This document shows, piece after piece, positions 41,993-52,320 of a DNA stretch of 64,000 nucleotides. Position 1 is the first letter of the stretch, and every line of letters starts with the position of its first letter. Made by a program: the position numbers and the translations under genes. The DNA comes from Chloroflexota bacterium (lineage in GTDB: Bacteria > Chloroflexota > Anaerolineae > Anaerolineales > Villigracilaceae), in assembly GCA_013112685.1 (NCBI GenBank), contig JABFGC010000001.1:62001-126000 (forward strand). Reading direction: 5' to 3'. The notes beneath the pieces are model-generated. The model made no database searches, was not told where the DNA came from, and saw only the letters and a list, made by a program, of their open reading frames with translations.

Positions 41993-42994
41993 ATGGCAGT
42001 TCGGATTGCTGACCCCGCACATCTTGGAGGCGGACACCTTGACCCGCGCCTCCGCCTCCTGCTTCGGCTGGCTCCCGTCTCCCAGCCTGCGGCTCCAGGC
42101 GTGGACGAAGAGCGGGCGCGTGAACGAGAATCCCGTTCCGGACTGAGGCGTCTTTTCGTCCGCCGCGTGGGGATGAAGCGCATCGAAGACCGCTTAATCC
42201 CCGCTCAGGGCTGGGCGATTCCCATCCGCATTTATACGCCCGCTGAGTCAGCGCCTATGCCAATTCTGATTTTTTTGCACGGCGGCGGCTGGGCGCTCGG
42301 TGACTTGGAACAGTCCGACCCGTTCTGCCGCCAGTTGGCAAAGCGCGGACAATGTGTGGTAATTTCTGTAGATTACCGTCTCGCTCCCGAACATAAATTC
42401 CCCGCCGCGCTGGAAGATGCTCTCGCTATCCTGGATTGGGCGGCGGAACACGCCCCTGAACTCGGCGGGGACTCTGCCCGTCTCGGCGTAGTGGGCGGCA
42501 GCGCTGGCGGCACGTTGGCAACTGCCGCTTGTCTGGCAGCGAGACAGCATGACCATCCCGCGATTGCTTTTCAAATCCTGTTCAACCCCGTGACCAATCT
42601 CGCTCAAATGGATACAGAGTCCCACCGCCAATTCGGAATGCAAGGATATGGCATCACCACTCTCACGTTGGAAAAGCGGCGCGGACAATATCTCAACACG
42701 CAGGAGGAACGTTTCGATCCGCGCGTCTCGCCCCTGCTGGCGGATGACTTGCGCGGTCTACCGCCTGTCTTGATCCTGACCGCTGAATTTGATCCGTTGC
42801 GCGATGAGGCGGAGCAGTATGCCGCAAGGCTGGAACAGGCAGGCGTCGCGGCACATTGCGTGCGTTATCAGGGCGCGATTCACGGATTTTTTAATTTTGT
42901 TGGTTTCCTTCCTCAAGCCACATCCGCGCTTGAAGAAGCTGTATTTTTTCTTCATTCAGTTGCCATAAGCAAAACGTCCCGAAGGTTTCCTTGA
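41993..42994 (+). CDS. Alpha/beta hydrolase of the hormone-sensitive lipase family
   Basis: The 333-residue hydrolase has the HSL-type oxyanion HGGGWALGD (about residues 95-103), the nucleophile elbow VVGGSAGGTLA (GxSxG with a Gly in place of the usual Asp), an Asp in TAEFDPLRDE and a His in GAIHGFFNF. It cleaves short acyl or aryl esters. The N-terminal 55 residues are rich in Arg and Glu and match the family poorly. The ATG at 41993 lies 3 bases after the MFS stop. It belongs to the run toward the sulfatases; a role in deacylating a sulfated glycoside or glycolipid is possible. Confidence 0.85.
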   Translation: MAVRIADPAHLGGGHLDPRLRLLLRLAPVSQPAAPGVDEERARERESRSGLRRLFVRRVGMKRIEDRLIPAQGWAIPIRIYTPAESAPMPILIFLHGGGWALGDLEQSDPFCRQLAKRGQCVVISVDYRLAPEHKFPAALEDALAILDWAAEHAPELGGDSARLGVVGGSAGGTLATAACLAARQHDHPAIAFQILFNPVTNLAQMDTESHRQFGMQGYGITTLTLEKRRGQYLNTQEERFDPRVSPLLADDLRGLPPVLILTAEFDPLRDEAEQYAARLEQAGVAAHCVRYQGAIHGFFNFVGFLPQATSALEEAVFFLHSVAISKTSRRFP

Positions 42995-43028
42995 AAACAC
43001 TGTTTCGCCAATCAAACCTTTGGGACGG
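42975..43028. repeat. CGTCCCGAAGG palindromic intergenic repeat, copy 1
   Basis: A stretch of about 54 bases begins CGTCCCGAAGGTTTCC and ends AACCTTTGGGACGG. Its ends are inverted repeats, and its centre is TGAAAACACTGTTTCGCCAA. It lies within the end of the lipase gene and the start of the gap before the sulfatase. The copy at 48122-48175 is nearly identical but inverted, so this is a mobile or amplified palindromic element rather than a terminator. Confidence 0.65.
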
Positions 43029-43084
43029 CACTTAACGTCATTTATTCAACAAGCCTTTCATTCCTTTGGGAGAAACACATCAAC

Positions 43085-44657
43085 GTGACCGCCCATCCCA
43101 ATATCGTCATCATTATTGCCGACGACCTGCGCGCGGATGCGCTGGAGAATCCGCTTGTACGCGCGCCGCATCTCACCGCGCTGCGGAAGGACGGCGTGAC
43201 CTTCACGCAAAACTACGCCGCCAACCCGGTCTGCGCGCCTTCGCGCATGGCAAACTTTACGGGACTGTATCCACAGGTCAACGGGCATCGCTCGCTGTAT
43301 CAGTTGCTGCGCCCGCACGAAGAAAATCTGTTTAAGATTCTGAAAGAGAACGGCTACGAGACCGTCATGGCGGGCAAGAACGACCTGATGACCACGCCCA
43401 GCCTGCGCGCCAGTTTTCGGCGGCGGCTGGCGGGTCCGCAGAGCGTTCAGATAAAATTAATGCGCCAGCGTCTGCGTCCTTTGAAGTTACGTAAAAAATT
43501 GAAAATGCTGGCGCTGGCGTTTCGCTTGTTTGTGGTGGAGCGCAAGCCGTTGAGCGGCTTATTCGGCGACGAGCGCTTGCAAGAATTCGCGGATATGCTT
43601 GCCTGCGGCGCACAGTCCCTATTCGCGTGGACATCACCTGCACCATTCGTTTTACTTCGGAAAGGCGGAACCCGCCTCCCCTGCCGCGCAGATGGAACCG
43701 CTGATTTTCGAGTCCGCCGCGCGCTGGCTGGCTTCTGTGCCGCGCCAGCCCTTCTGTCTTTATATTGCCGCCACCTTGCCACACACGCCGTATCAAGTGG
43801 AAGAGCCGTACTTCTCGATGTATGAGCGCGCCGCCATCGCTGATCCCATTCCTGCGCGGCTGGACGATAAGCCGCATTTTATGCGCGAACTGTATTCGCG
43901 CTACGATCTGGCGCAATTGACTCCTGAAGACTTGCGCGAACTGCGCGCCACCTACTACGGCATGGTCACAAAACTGGACGAGCAGGTGGGGCGTATCGTT
44001 GCCGCACTCAAGGCGCAGGGACTGTACGACGATGCGCTCATTCTCTTCCTCAGCGATCACGGCGATTATGTTGGTGATTACGGATTAGTGGAAAAGTGGC
44101 CAACGGGCTTTCAGGATGATTTACTGCGCGCGCCGCTGATCGTCAAATATCCCGCCGACGCTCACGCAGGTCAGCGCGTGGACGGTTTCACCCAGTCGCT
44201 CGATCTTTTTCCCACCGTGTTGGAGCAGGCGGGTATTCAAACGCCCTACACTCACTTTGGTCTGTCGCTCACTTCCGTGATGGAAGGCTTTACGGAAAGG
44301 GATGCGGTCTACGCGGTGGGTGGTTACGATCCGCGCGAACCGCAAGCCTTCGAGGCGGGCATTCAATCTGACGATGACCCGTTGATGGGACATTACTTCG
44401 AGAAACTTAAACTTCAGCAGGATGACCCCACCACGGTGGCGCGCGCCGCTATGCTCCGCACCCGCGAGTGGAAACTGATCATCCGCAGCGCTGGAAAGGA
44501 AGAACTGTACGACCTGAAAAATGACCCGCAGGAATTGTATAATCGCATTGACGACCCAGCCTTGCCGGAAGTTCGTAACGACTTGCGGGAACGTTTGTTA
44601 CACTGGTATCTGCGCGCCAGCGATAATCCGCACTGGGAACATGAACGCAGTATTTGA
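43085..44657 (+). CDS. Cys-type sulfatase, frameshifted in this sequence
   Basis: Two frames join into a sulfatase of about 524 residues. The first starts NIVIIIADDLRADALE and holds NPVCAPSRMANFTG, the C-x-P-S-R site whose cysteine is turned into formylglycine. The second holds LFLSDHGDYVGDYGL and KWPTGFQDDLLRAPLIVKYP, metal-binding and sulfate-ester regions. The frame is lost at 43598-43601, ATG CTT GCC; dropping one T gives ATG CTG CCT GCG and restores the alignment. It starts with GTG at 43085. The maturase for this Cys-type site is encoded directly downstream, so the enzyme is probably active on a sulfated sugar or lipid. Confidence 0.85.
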
Positions 44658-44665
44658 GAAAAAAT

Positions 44666-45867
44666 ATGACCGCCATCCCCCTCCCTCCCGCTTTTCATGT
44701 AATGACCAAGCCGCGCGGCGCGATCTGTAATTTGGATTGCGAATATTGTTTTTATCTCCGCAAGGAAGACCTGTACCAAGGCAGTTCCTTCCGTATGGGG
44801 GACGAGACGCTGGAAAGTTACGTTCGCCAGTACATCGCCGCCCAGCGCGCGCCTGAAGTCAACTTTGCCGGCAGGGCGGCGAGCCGACCCTGATGGGGCT
44901 GGATTTCTTCCGCAAAGCCGTGGCGTACCAGCGGAAATACGCCCGTCCCGGCATGAGAATCGAAAACGCCCTGCAAACTAACGGCACGCTTCTGGACGAC
45001 GAGTGGTGCCGCTTCTTCGCCGAGAATCGCTTCCTAATCGGGATCAGCCTCGACGGTCCGCGTGAAGCGCATGATCTGTATCGCAAGGACAAGGGCGGCG
45101 CGCCCACCTTTGACCGCGTCCTGCGCGCTGTTGAACTACTCAAAAAGCATAAGGTGGATTTCAACGTCCTGACCTGCGTCAGCGCCGCCAACGTCCACCA
45201 GCCGCTGGAGGTGTACCGTTTCCTGCGCGACGAGATCGGCGCGCAGTTCATCCAGTTCATCCCCATCGTCGAGCGCGATAACGGGACAGGCTTCCAGGAA
45301 GGGACGGCGCTCACCCCGCGCTCCATCACGGGAAAACAATACGGCGATTTTCTCATCGCCATTTTCGATGAATGGGTGCGCCGTGATGTGGGCATGGTCT
45401 TCGTGCAGATGTTCGACACGGCGCTGGGACGCTGGCTGGGCGCGCCCGGCGGCTTGTGCGTGTTTCAGGAGACCTGCGGGCTGGCGCTGGCGATGGAACA
45501 CAACGGCGACCTGTATTCCTGCGACCATTTTGTGGAACCGCGTCACCGCCTGGGAAATTTACTCGAAACGCCGCTGGCGGAAATGGCGGGAAGTATGCAG
45601 CAGCGAAAATTCGGGCTGGATAAAAAAGCCTCCCTGCCGCGCTATTGCCGCGAATGCCCCGTCCTGTTTGCCTGCAACGGCGGCTGTCCCAAAGATCGCA
45701 CCGACCTCACGCCCGATGGCGAAGCGGGACTGAACCATCTCTGTGATGGGTTCAAAGCCTTTTTCACCCACATTGACCAGCCCATGCGACAGATGGCGGG
45801 CTTGCTCCGCCAGCGCCGTCCCGCGGCTGAAATCATGAAAATTCAAATTTCAAAGGAAAAACCATGA
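44666..45867 (+). CDS. Anaerobic sulfatase-maturating radical SAM enzyme (anSME), frameshifted
   Basis: The protein of about 400 residues has the radical SAM core KPRGAICNLDCEYCFYL (C-x3-C-x2-C, about residues 17-33) and a SPASM C-terminus with two more iron-sulfur clusters, seen as CVFQETCGLALAMEHNGDLY and a Cys-rich YCRECPVLFACNGGCPK. It oxidises the active-site Cys or Ser of sulfatases to formylglycine without oxygen. The frame breaks near 44869: GCCGGCAG lacks a T, and GCC TGG CAG GGC restores A-W-Q-G-G-E-P, the expected motif. It sits between two Cys-type sulfatase genes, the natural substrates. The start is at 44666, with an upstream alternative. Confidence 0.9.
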
Positions 45868-47338
45868 ACACCATCTTCATCATCATTGACACCCTGCGCC
45901 GCGACCACCTCGGCTGTTATGGCAACGACTGGATTCAAACCCCCAACCTCGACGCGCTGGCGCGCAAAAGCGTCGTCTTCGAGAACGCCTATCTCGGCTC
46001 CTACCCGTGTATGCCCGCCCGCCGCGATATGTGGACGGGACGCTTCGAGTTCCCCTGGCGCGGCTGGGGTCCGCTCGAAACCACCGACCCCGACATTGCC
46101 AAAATCGTCACCCAAAACGGGCATACCAGCATGGTCATCAGCGACCACTACCACATGTGGGAGCGCGGCTCTGGCAATTACTTCTTCAATTTCTCCGGGG
46201 CGGAATTTATTCGCGGGCAGGAAAACGACCTGTGGATTACCGATCCCGACATCCCCGTTGAATTCCCGGCGACCCCGAACGCATGGCGCGTCACGCCCTG
46301 CGACCTGGCTCCTTTGCGCGTTACAAACGCAACACCGCCCACTTCCGTGTGGAACAGGATTACTTCGCCCCGCAGGTCTTCCGCAAAGCCTCCGAATGGG
46401 TCGAGCGCAACCGCGCCCAAAAAGATTTCTTCCTCATGTTGGAAGTTTTCGACCCGCATGAACCCTTTGACCCGCCCTACCCCTACGACGAAATGTACAA
46501 CCCCGGTTATACCGGCAACCGTTTCATCTGGCCCACCTATGGTAAATCCGACCTGTACAGCGAAGAGGAACTCAAGGAAATCCGCGCCCTGTATGCAGGC
46601 GAAGTCACAATGGTGGATCGCTGGCTCGGACACCTGCTCGACACGGTGGAACACCTCGGCTTGATGGACGACACCATGATTATCGCCGCCACCGACCACG
46701 GGCATCTCTTCGGCGAACACGGCATGATTGGCAAGCCCTGGTCAGACCTAGGGGATTCAAATATGTATCAGGAACTTGCGCACGTTCCGTTGCTGATCTA
46801 CCACCCCAACGGACAAAAGGGCAAGCGTGTATCGCATCTGGTTCAACCGGTGGACTTGTTCGCCACCGTTCTGGACGGATTCAACATTCCGCTTCCTGCC
46901 GGGACGCATGGGCTGAGTCTGCTCCCATACATTCTCCACGCAGACGAAGGCGCACCCATCCGCCAGACGGCTGTCTTCGGACGCTACGGCGAAGCCATGA
47001 ACATCACTGACGGTGAGTGGACGCTCTACGTCTGGCCCCCCACAGAAAAGAACGAACCTCTCAACTGGTACTCTCCCCTACCGCCCCAATTCGGCGACGT
47101 GCGTGTCAATGACGACTTCGACGGGGTTCACTACTCCGCCCGCGTCACCCGCGGACCGATGTCCAGCACGCTCTACAACGTCAAGGACGACCCGCAGCAG
47201 GAGCATAATCTTTTCGCCGAGCGCCCCGAAATCGTAGAACGACTCAAAACCAGCCTGCGCGAATTCCTGACCTCCATTAACGCCCCGCGCGAACAACTCA
47301 TCCGCCTGGGGTTGGAAGACGCCGCTCCGCCTTTGTAA
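45864..47338 (+). CDS. Cys-type sulfatase, frameshifted in this sequence
   Basis: Two frames join into a sulfatase of about 491 residues. The first starts NTIFIIIDTLRRDHLGCYGN and has SYPCMPARRDMWTG, a C-x-P-x-R formylglycine site. The second has MIIAATDHGHLFGEHGMIGK (metal and sulfate binding) and a C-terminal NVKDDPQQEHNLFAERPE, also typical. The break is near 46266: a CCC run needs one more C to give F-P-G-D-P-E-R-M. The ATG overlaps the maturase stop codon (ATGA), so translation is coupled. Its specificity differs from the first sulfatase, with a choline- or glycan-sulfatase type both possible. Confidence 0.85.
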
Positions 47339-47416
47339 AATACGGTTGGATTTATCCAAACCTGCGGGATGGTTATTGAATGATGCGCTTGATCTATCCC
47401 AATGAGCAGACAGTCA

Positions 47417-48094
47417 TTACAGTTGTTTATCCAGCCAGTCTTTGATCGCGCCCAGCGACTCGGCGGTGATAGTATGATCCATGTGGAAGTTGCGGTATTC
47501 CAAATCTACGCCGTAACGCAGGATGAAGTCGCGGGATTGATGCGACCATTCGAGCGGCATACTCGAATCTTCATAGCCGTGCGTCATCACCACAGGCTTG
47601 CCTTTTACGCCCGCTTCATCCACCTGCAGACCCGATTGCATGGGAACATAACCCGACTGCGCGACGACTCCCGCGATGCGATGCGGACGGGTGAGCAGGA
47701 AGGACATCGAAATCATACTGCCCTGACTGAAACCCATCAGAAAAAATTTCTGCGGGTCAATCGGATAAGTTGCCAGCAGTTCGGTAATGAAGTTATCGAT
47801 CCGTGCTAGCGCGGCGGCGAGAATGACAGGGTCGGGCTTGCCAAATTGCGTGACTGTGTACCAGTCATAAGCGCCGGGGGCGAAGTCGACGGGTCCGCGC
47901 CCGCTGACCCAGAGCAGATTATCCTGCAAAGAATCCGAGAGTCCAATTAAGTCGCGCTCGTTGCTGCCGTGTCCATGCAGGGCAAAGATGGCGGGATAGC
48001 GCGTCTCCTTGTCGGCGGGATTGTAGCCAGCAGGGAAACGAGTGAGATGATAAATCGAAAGGTTCGTGCGTTCTTCAACAGGGATTTGATTCAT
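47417..48094 (-). CDS. Phospholipase/carboxylesterase (alpha/beta hydrolase)
   Basis: The 225-residue protein has AIFALHGHGSNERDLIGLSD (oxyanion region), LMGFSQGSMISMSF (nucleophile GFSQG), an acidic position after VMTHGYEDSSMPLEW and a C-terminal His in FHMDHTITAES. This is the pattern of bacterial carboxylesterases related to acyl-protein thioesterase (YpfH type). It hydrolyses short esters. The gene is convergent with the sulfatase on the plus strand, 78 bases away, and followed in transcription by nothing on the same strand. It starts at 48094, with CCC ATG AAT CAA type sequence and a GGAG upstream. Confidence 0.88.
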   Translation of the reverse strand: MNQIPVEERTNLSIYHLTRFPAGYNPADKETRYPAIFALHGHGSNERDLIGLSDSLQDNLLWVSGRGPVDFAPGAYDWYTVTQFGKPDPVILAAALARIDNFITELLATYPIDPQKFFLMGFSQGSMISMSFLLTRPHRIAGVVAQSGYVPMQSGLQVDEAGVKGKPVVMTHGYEDSSMPLEWSHQSRDFILRYGVDLEYRNFHMDHTITAESLGAIKDWLDKQL

Positions 48095-48121
48095 GGGAAA
48101 CTCCTAAATTGTTTTATTATT

Positions 48122-48175
48122 CCGTCCCGAAGGGTTGATTGGCGAAATAAGGTTTTCAAGGAAACCTTCCGGACG
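48122..48175. repeat. CGTCCCGAAGG palindromic intergenic repeat, copy 2 (inverted)
   Basis: Read on the minus strand it begins CGTCCGGAAGGTTTCCTTGA and ends CAACCCTTCGGGACGG. It matches the copy at 42975-43028 at nearly every position, including TTTCGCCAATCAA. It lies between the esterase and a luciferase-like oxidoreductase gene. Confidence 0.7.
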
Positions 48176-48200
48176 TTCGTATAAGGCAAGTTACAAAAAT

Positions 48201-49268
48201 CTACGCCGATATTCGGCTTCGAATTTCCTTGCGGACAACAGGCGCGACCTTCGTTCCGAGTAGTTCAATCGAGCGCATGAGTTCTTTGTGCTGAACTGTG
48301 CCAATATCCATCTGGAGCAACAGGCGGTTGTAATGCAGAATGTTTTGCTGATAGAGAATCTTTTCGATAACCTCATCAGGGTTGCCGACGTAATCAGAGC
48401 CGCGCAGACCGCGGGAGTCTTCGAACTCATTGCGTGTCAATCCGCGAAAGCCGCGCTCGCGTCCCAGTTTATCCATCATCGCATGCAGGGCTGGGAAGTA
48501 ATCATCTGCCGCGTTTTGCGAATCATCCCCGATGAAGCCGCGCGAATTGACGCTCAACTGCAATTTGGCAGAATCGTGTCCAGCCTGCTGCCAGGCTTGT
48601 TTGTGCAAGTCCGCCAACGGGGCGAAACGTTCGGGCATTCCGCCGATGATGCCCAGCGCCATCGGCAAGCCCAATGCCCCCGCGCGCGCAGCGGATTCGG
48701 GCGTGCCTCCCACCCCAATCCAAATCGGAATTTCGCGTTGCAACGGGCGCGGATAGACGCCCAGATTGTTTAGGGCGGGACGATGCCTGCCGCGCCATGA
48801 AACGATTTCCGATGCGCGCAGTTTCAACAGCAGGTCCAGTTTTTCAATGAACAGCGAGTCGTAATCCTTCAAGTCATAGCCGAACAGGGGAAAGGACTCG
48901 ATGAACGCGCCACGCCCCGCCATGATTTCGGCGCGCCCTTCCGAGAGCAGGTCGAGGGTAGCGAAATCCTGAAAGACGCGCACGGGATCATCCGATGACA
49001 ACACAGTGACAGCCGTGCTGAGGCGGATGGATTTGGTGCGTGTTGCGGCGGCGCCCAGAATCACTGCCGGGGAGGATGAAAGAAAATCGGGCCGGTGATG
49101 TTCGCCGATTCCGAAAACATCCAAGCCGACCTGATCTGCTAATTCGATGGTTTCGAGCAGGTTTTTCATGCGCGTGAGCGAGTCGAGTTTCTCACCCGTC
49201 ACGGGGTTGGTTTCCCATTCGACGAAGGTATATAACCCGATTTCAAAAGGTTGATTTATGGCTGACAC
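48201..49268 (-). CDS. Luciferase-like (LLM) flavin monooxygenase
   Basis: The 355-residue protein is a bacterial-luciferase-type TIM barrel: it starts [20 protein letters not shown], has [20 protein letters not shown] (about residues 44-63), the long stretch [20 protein letters not shown] and [20 protein letters not shown]. The family uses reduced FMN or F420. I chose the GTG at 49266-49268 with AGGAG upstream; the longer frame would start inside a palindromic repeat. It stands beside an esterase and an ABC exporter. The substrate is unknown. Confidence 0.85.
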   Translation of the reverse strand: MSAINQPFEIGLYTFVEWETNPVTGEKLDSLTRMKNLLETIELADQVGLDVFGIGEHHRPDFLSSSPAVILGAAATRTKSIRLSTAVTVLSSDDPVRVFQDFATLDLLSEGRAEIMAGRGAFIESFPLFGYDLKDYDSLFIEKLDLLLKLRASEIVSWRGRHRPALNNLGVYPRPLQREIPIWIGVGGTPESAARAGALGLPMALGIIGGMPERFAPLADLHKQAWQQAGHDSAKLQLSVNSRGFIGDDSQNAADDYFPALHAMMDKLGRERGFRGLTRNEFEDSRGLRGSDYVGNPDEVIEKILYQQNILHYNRLLLQMDIGTVQHKELMRSIELLGTKVAPVVRKEIRSRISA

Positions 49269-49308
49269 AAAAAATAAACTCCTATTTTGATTGACTGATG
49301 TTATGTAT

Positions 49309-49362
49309 CGTCCCGAAGGTTTGGGCAAAAAACAAGCCTGAAGGGCAAGAACCTTCGGGACG
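49309..49362. repeat. CGTCCCGAAGG palindromic intergenic repeat, copy 3
   Basis: CGTCCCGAAGGTT and AACCTTCGGGACG form a perfect 13-base terminal inverted repeat, while the inner part (TGGGCAAAAAACAAGCCTGA) differs from copies 1 and 2. The ends are exactly those of the other copies, so this is a family with conserved ends and variable centres. Confidence 0.6.
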
Positions 49363-49422
49363 TTTAACATAAGGTGATTGATTGACTCAGGGATTGAATG
49401 GCATGATGCGCCAGTTCTTCCA

Positions 49423-51208
49423 TCAAGATGTATTTTCGACTTCCACTACCTCGAAATCCGCAAATTGCAGCGACCAGAGATGTTCGTACACTCCGCCTTT
49501 TGCCAGCAGCGCGGCATGGGAACCCTGCTCGACAATCTGTCCGTTTTGCAGGACGACGATGCGGTCGGCGCGCTGAATGGTGGGCAGGCGGTGGGCGATG
49601 ACAAACGAGGTGCGGCCGCGCGTCAGGCGTTCCAGCGCCTCCTGCACGAGACGTTCCGATTCAGAATCCAACGAGGAAGTGGCTTCGTCCAAAATGAGGA
49701 TGCGCGGGTCTTTGAGCAACATGCGCGCGATGGCGACACGTTGGCGCTGTCCCATCGAGAGTCTGACGCCCTTCTCGCCGACCAGCGTTTCGTAGCCTTC
49801 GGGAAATGCCTGGATGAAGTCGTGGGCATTGGCGGCGCGGGCGAGCCGCTTCGAGGTCCGCGGAAGAAGCGTCCATTTTTCCGTAGGCGATGTTCTCGCG
49901 CACCGTCCCGCCGAAGAGGAAGGTCTCCTGCGGGACGAGTCCCATTTGCTCGCGCAGGGCGCGCAGGTTGTAGCGGCGCACATCCACACTGTCTATTTCG
50001 ATGACGCCGGTGGTAGCGTCGAAGAAGCGCGGCAGCAAGTTGACCAGGGTGGTCTTGCCCACGCCGCTCGGTCCGACGATGGCAATCATCTCGCCAGGTT
50101 GAACTTCAAGACTGATGCCCTTCAAAATGGGTTGGTCAGGCTGGTAGCCGAAAGAAACATTCTCGAAGCGCACCCCGCCTCGCAGGGCGGAGGGAACGAC
50201 TGCATCAGGGGTTTCGAGCGGCTCGGATTCGGCGTCCAGAATTTCAAAGAGGCGGCGACCCGCGCCGAGGGCTTCACGCACCCGGGCATACAACCCGGCA
50301 AATTCGCCGAGCGGACCCGCGACCATCATCATGTAAAAGAGAAACGCCACCAGTTCGCCCGGCGTGAGCGTCCCGGCGATGACCAGCCGCCCGCCGTACC
50401 AGAGCAGAAAAGTCAGCGCGCCGAAACCGAGAAAACTAATCAGCGGGATGAAAACCGAACGGACGCGCACCCGCTGCATGGTTGTCTGATACGCCGCTTC
50501 CACGTTTTGCTGGAAGCGTCCCTTTTCGAAGGCTTCGCGCGCAAAGGATTTGACGACGCGGATGCCCGACAGCATTTCTTCGAGCGTGACGGTGGTGTCG
50601 GCGATGCGATCCTGCGCGGCGGTGGCAAGGCTTTGAAGGCGGCGTCCGAACAGCACGCCGACGAGAATAATGGGCGGAATAATGGCAAAGATGATCAGCG
50701 TCAACTGCCAGTTCATCACCAGCATCAGAACCAGTCCGCCCACCAGATTAATGATCTGGCGCAGGAAGTTGATGGGCGTCTCGGTGACAACTTCCTGCAC
50801 GAGGGTCACATCGTTGCTGACGCGCGAGACGATCTCGCCTGTGCGCCGCTCGGCGAAGAAACGCAGGGGCAGTCCCGTCAGTTGCGCATGAACTTGCGCA
50901 CGGAAATCGGCGATCACCCTTTGTCCGACCTGCGCCATGAGGTAGGTGTTTCCCACCGAGAGCAGGCTTTGCGCGATAAACAATGCCAGCAGACCCAGCG
51001 CGATCAAGTCCAACTGCGGCTGGTTGCCCGCCACGATGACCGTATCTACGAGGATGCGAATCGCCCAGGGTAGCGCCAGCCCGATCAACGTGGACACGAT
51101 GAGCAGGAATGCGGCAAGCGCAAACCTGCCCCAATAGGGCGCGACCAACGCCATCATGCGGCGCAGGTCGGAGCGAATCTCAGGGGTGATGAATTTGGGT
51201 ATCTGCAT
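49423..51208 (-). CDS. ABC exporter, fused membrane and ATPase domains, frameshifted
   Basis: Two frames join into an MsbA-like exporter of about 595 residues. The N-terminal membrane domain has six helices ([20 protein letters not shown] and others). The ATPase has Walker [30 protein letters not shown] (Q-loop), and in the second frame [15 protein letters not shown] (signature), [16 protein letters not shown] (Walker B) and a switch His in FVIAHRLPT. The join is near 49850, where the frame slips by one base after ASSADLEAA, giving [12 protein letters not shown]. Substrate could be a lipid or drug. The ATG at 51208 lies 5 bases after the ferredoxin stop. Confidence 0.87.
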
Positions 51209-51212
51209 TGGT

Positions 51213-51512
51213 TTACGCAACCGCCATCCGTTTGAGGGTAATGGCTTTTTCGGGGCAACTGGCGACGCACTCCGCGCAGGCGCGGCAGGCTTCGGCGCGG
51301 ACTGGGAAGGCTTGTTTCCAGCCGTGCGCCGTGCCCTTGAGCCGTCCCACGAAACTTAACGTGGCGCGCTCTTGCGGCGAAACAATCCCCAATTCGAACA
51401 CATTGTACGGACAGACCGTCATGCATTCGGCTTTGCCTTCACATTTATTGCGGTCAATGACGGGGATGAAGACGCCAGGGTCTTGTTTGCAGGTGGACGT
51501 ATCGGGTTGCAT
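51213..51512 (-). CDS. Ferredoxin with two iron-sulfur cluster sites
   Basis: The 99-residue protein has CEGKAECMTVCP (Cys25 onward, a cluster motif whose second Cys is replaced) and CRACAECVASCP near the C-terminus, an ordinary C-x2-C-x2-C-x3-CP motif. It therefore resembles 7Fe- or 8Fe-type ferredoxins. It would carry electrons to an unknown partner. The gene ends 5 bases before the ABC exporter, with which it is probably co-transcribed. Its first 20 residues (TSTCKQDPGVFIPVIDRNK) are nearly repeated in a short truncated gene at 53.1 kb. Confidence 0.88.
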   Translation of the reverse strand: MQPDTSTCKQDPGVFIPVIDRNKCEGKAECMTVCPYNVFELGIVSPQERATLSFVGRLKGTAHGWKQAFPVRAEACRACAECVASCPEKAITLKRMAVA

Positions 51513-51547
51513 ATTGAATCCATTCGAAGTTGAAAATTACGGGCGGG

Positions 51548-52315
51548 TCATTGAACCCAGCCCGCCAACAGGGTCAGCCATTGGTCGGTGACAAAAACCG
51601 GCGGCGCGCCATCCGCGTTGTCGAGCGCGGCATGAATGCGCTCCATTCCATCCGCGTAGGCGGCATCGCTCAACAGCGCGAGTTGCGAAGAGCCGCCTTT
51701 TTGCGTGAAGGGATTATCCAAAATTTCGCGCCCGATAAATTCCTGATGGACGTGTTCCGCCACGCGCCACTCCGTGCGCGCAAAACCGCTTTCGAGCATC
51801 CAGTCGAGCAATTTTCCGCTAGATGGGAATCGCCGCAGATCAGTGGTCAATACGCCGTCGAAATAATCGTAGAGATACCAGCGGTCGCGCCCGATGTGTG
51901 GGTCGAGGTTGATGATAGCCAGCGCGCCGCCCGCCCGCAATAACCGCCGCGCTTCGGCGATGAAGGCGCGCTGGTCGGCATAATGATGCAGGGCGTTGAC
52001 GGATAACACCAGGTCGAAACTTGCGGATGGGAACGGCAGGCGATTCGCGTCCCCGTTCGTTAAGGACAACGCCTCATCCTGACCCCGAGCCTGCTTCAAC
52101 ATCCCAAGCGAAAAATCCAACCCGACGACGCGCCGCGCCAGCGGGTTGAGTTCCATCACCCAGCGACCCGTGCCACAGCCCACTTCCAACACATCGCGCG
52201 CCCTGTTCTGCTTCACCAATGCGCGCAATGCCCGCGAGATTCCCGCCAGCGGATTCTGGTCGTAACGCGCGTTATAGTTCGGCGCAATCGCGTTGTAATT
52301 GACGATCTGATTCAT
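51548..52315 (-). CDS. SAM-dependent methyltransferase (class I)
   Basis: The 255-residue enzyme has DVLEVGCGTGRWVMELNPLA (motif I, about residues 38-57), RRVVGLDFSLGMLKQARGQ, SFDLVLSVNALHHYADQ and ALAIINLDPHI. This is the UbiE/COQ5-like arrangement. The methyl acceptor is unknown. It lies 35 bases upstream of the ferredoxin gene and follows the ribA gene in the same direction, separated by 5 bases. It may be in one transcript from ribA to the ABC exporter. No special residue changes were seen. Confidence 0.85.
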   Translation of the reverse strand: MNQIVNYNAIAPNYNARYDQNPLAGISRALRALVKQNRARDVLEVGCGTGRWVMELNPLARRVVGLDFSLGMLKQARGQDEALSLTNGDANRLPFPSASFDLVLSVNALHHYADQRAFIAEARRLLRAGGALAIINLDPHIGRDRWYLYDYFDGVLTTDLRRFPSSGKLLDWMLESGFARTEWRVAEHVHQEFIGREILDNPFTQKGGSSQLALLSDAAYADGMERIHAALDNADGAPPVFVTDQWLTLLAGWVQ

Positions 52316-52320
52316 CCAAA

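Noticed and set aside
42975..43028. Rho-independent terminator at 42.98 kb
   Set aside because: It has a stem, but no T tract follows and a nearly identical inverted copy exists at 48.12 kb, so a repeat element is the better explanation.
49814..51073. A 419-codon open frame on the plus strand
   Set aside because: It is antisense to the ABC exporter, which has complete motifs. The translation is full of Asp, His and Arg as expected for a complementary frame.
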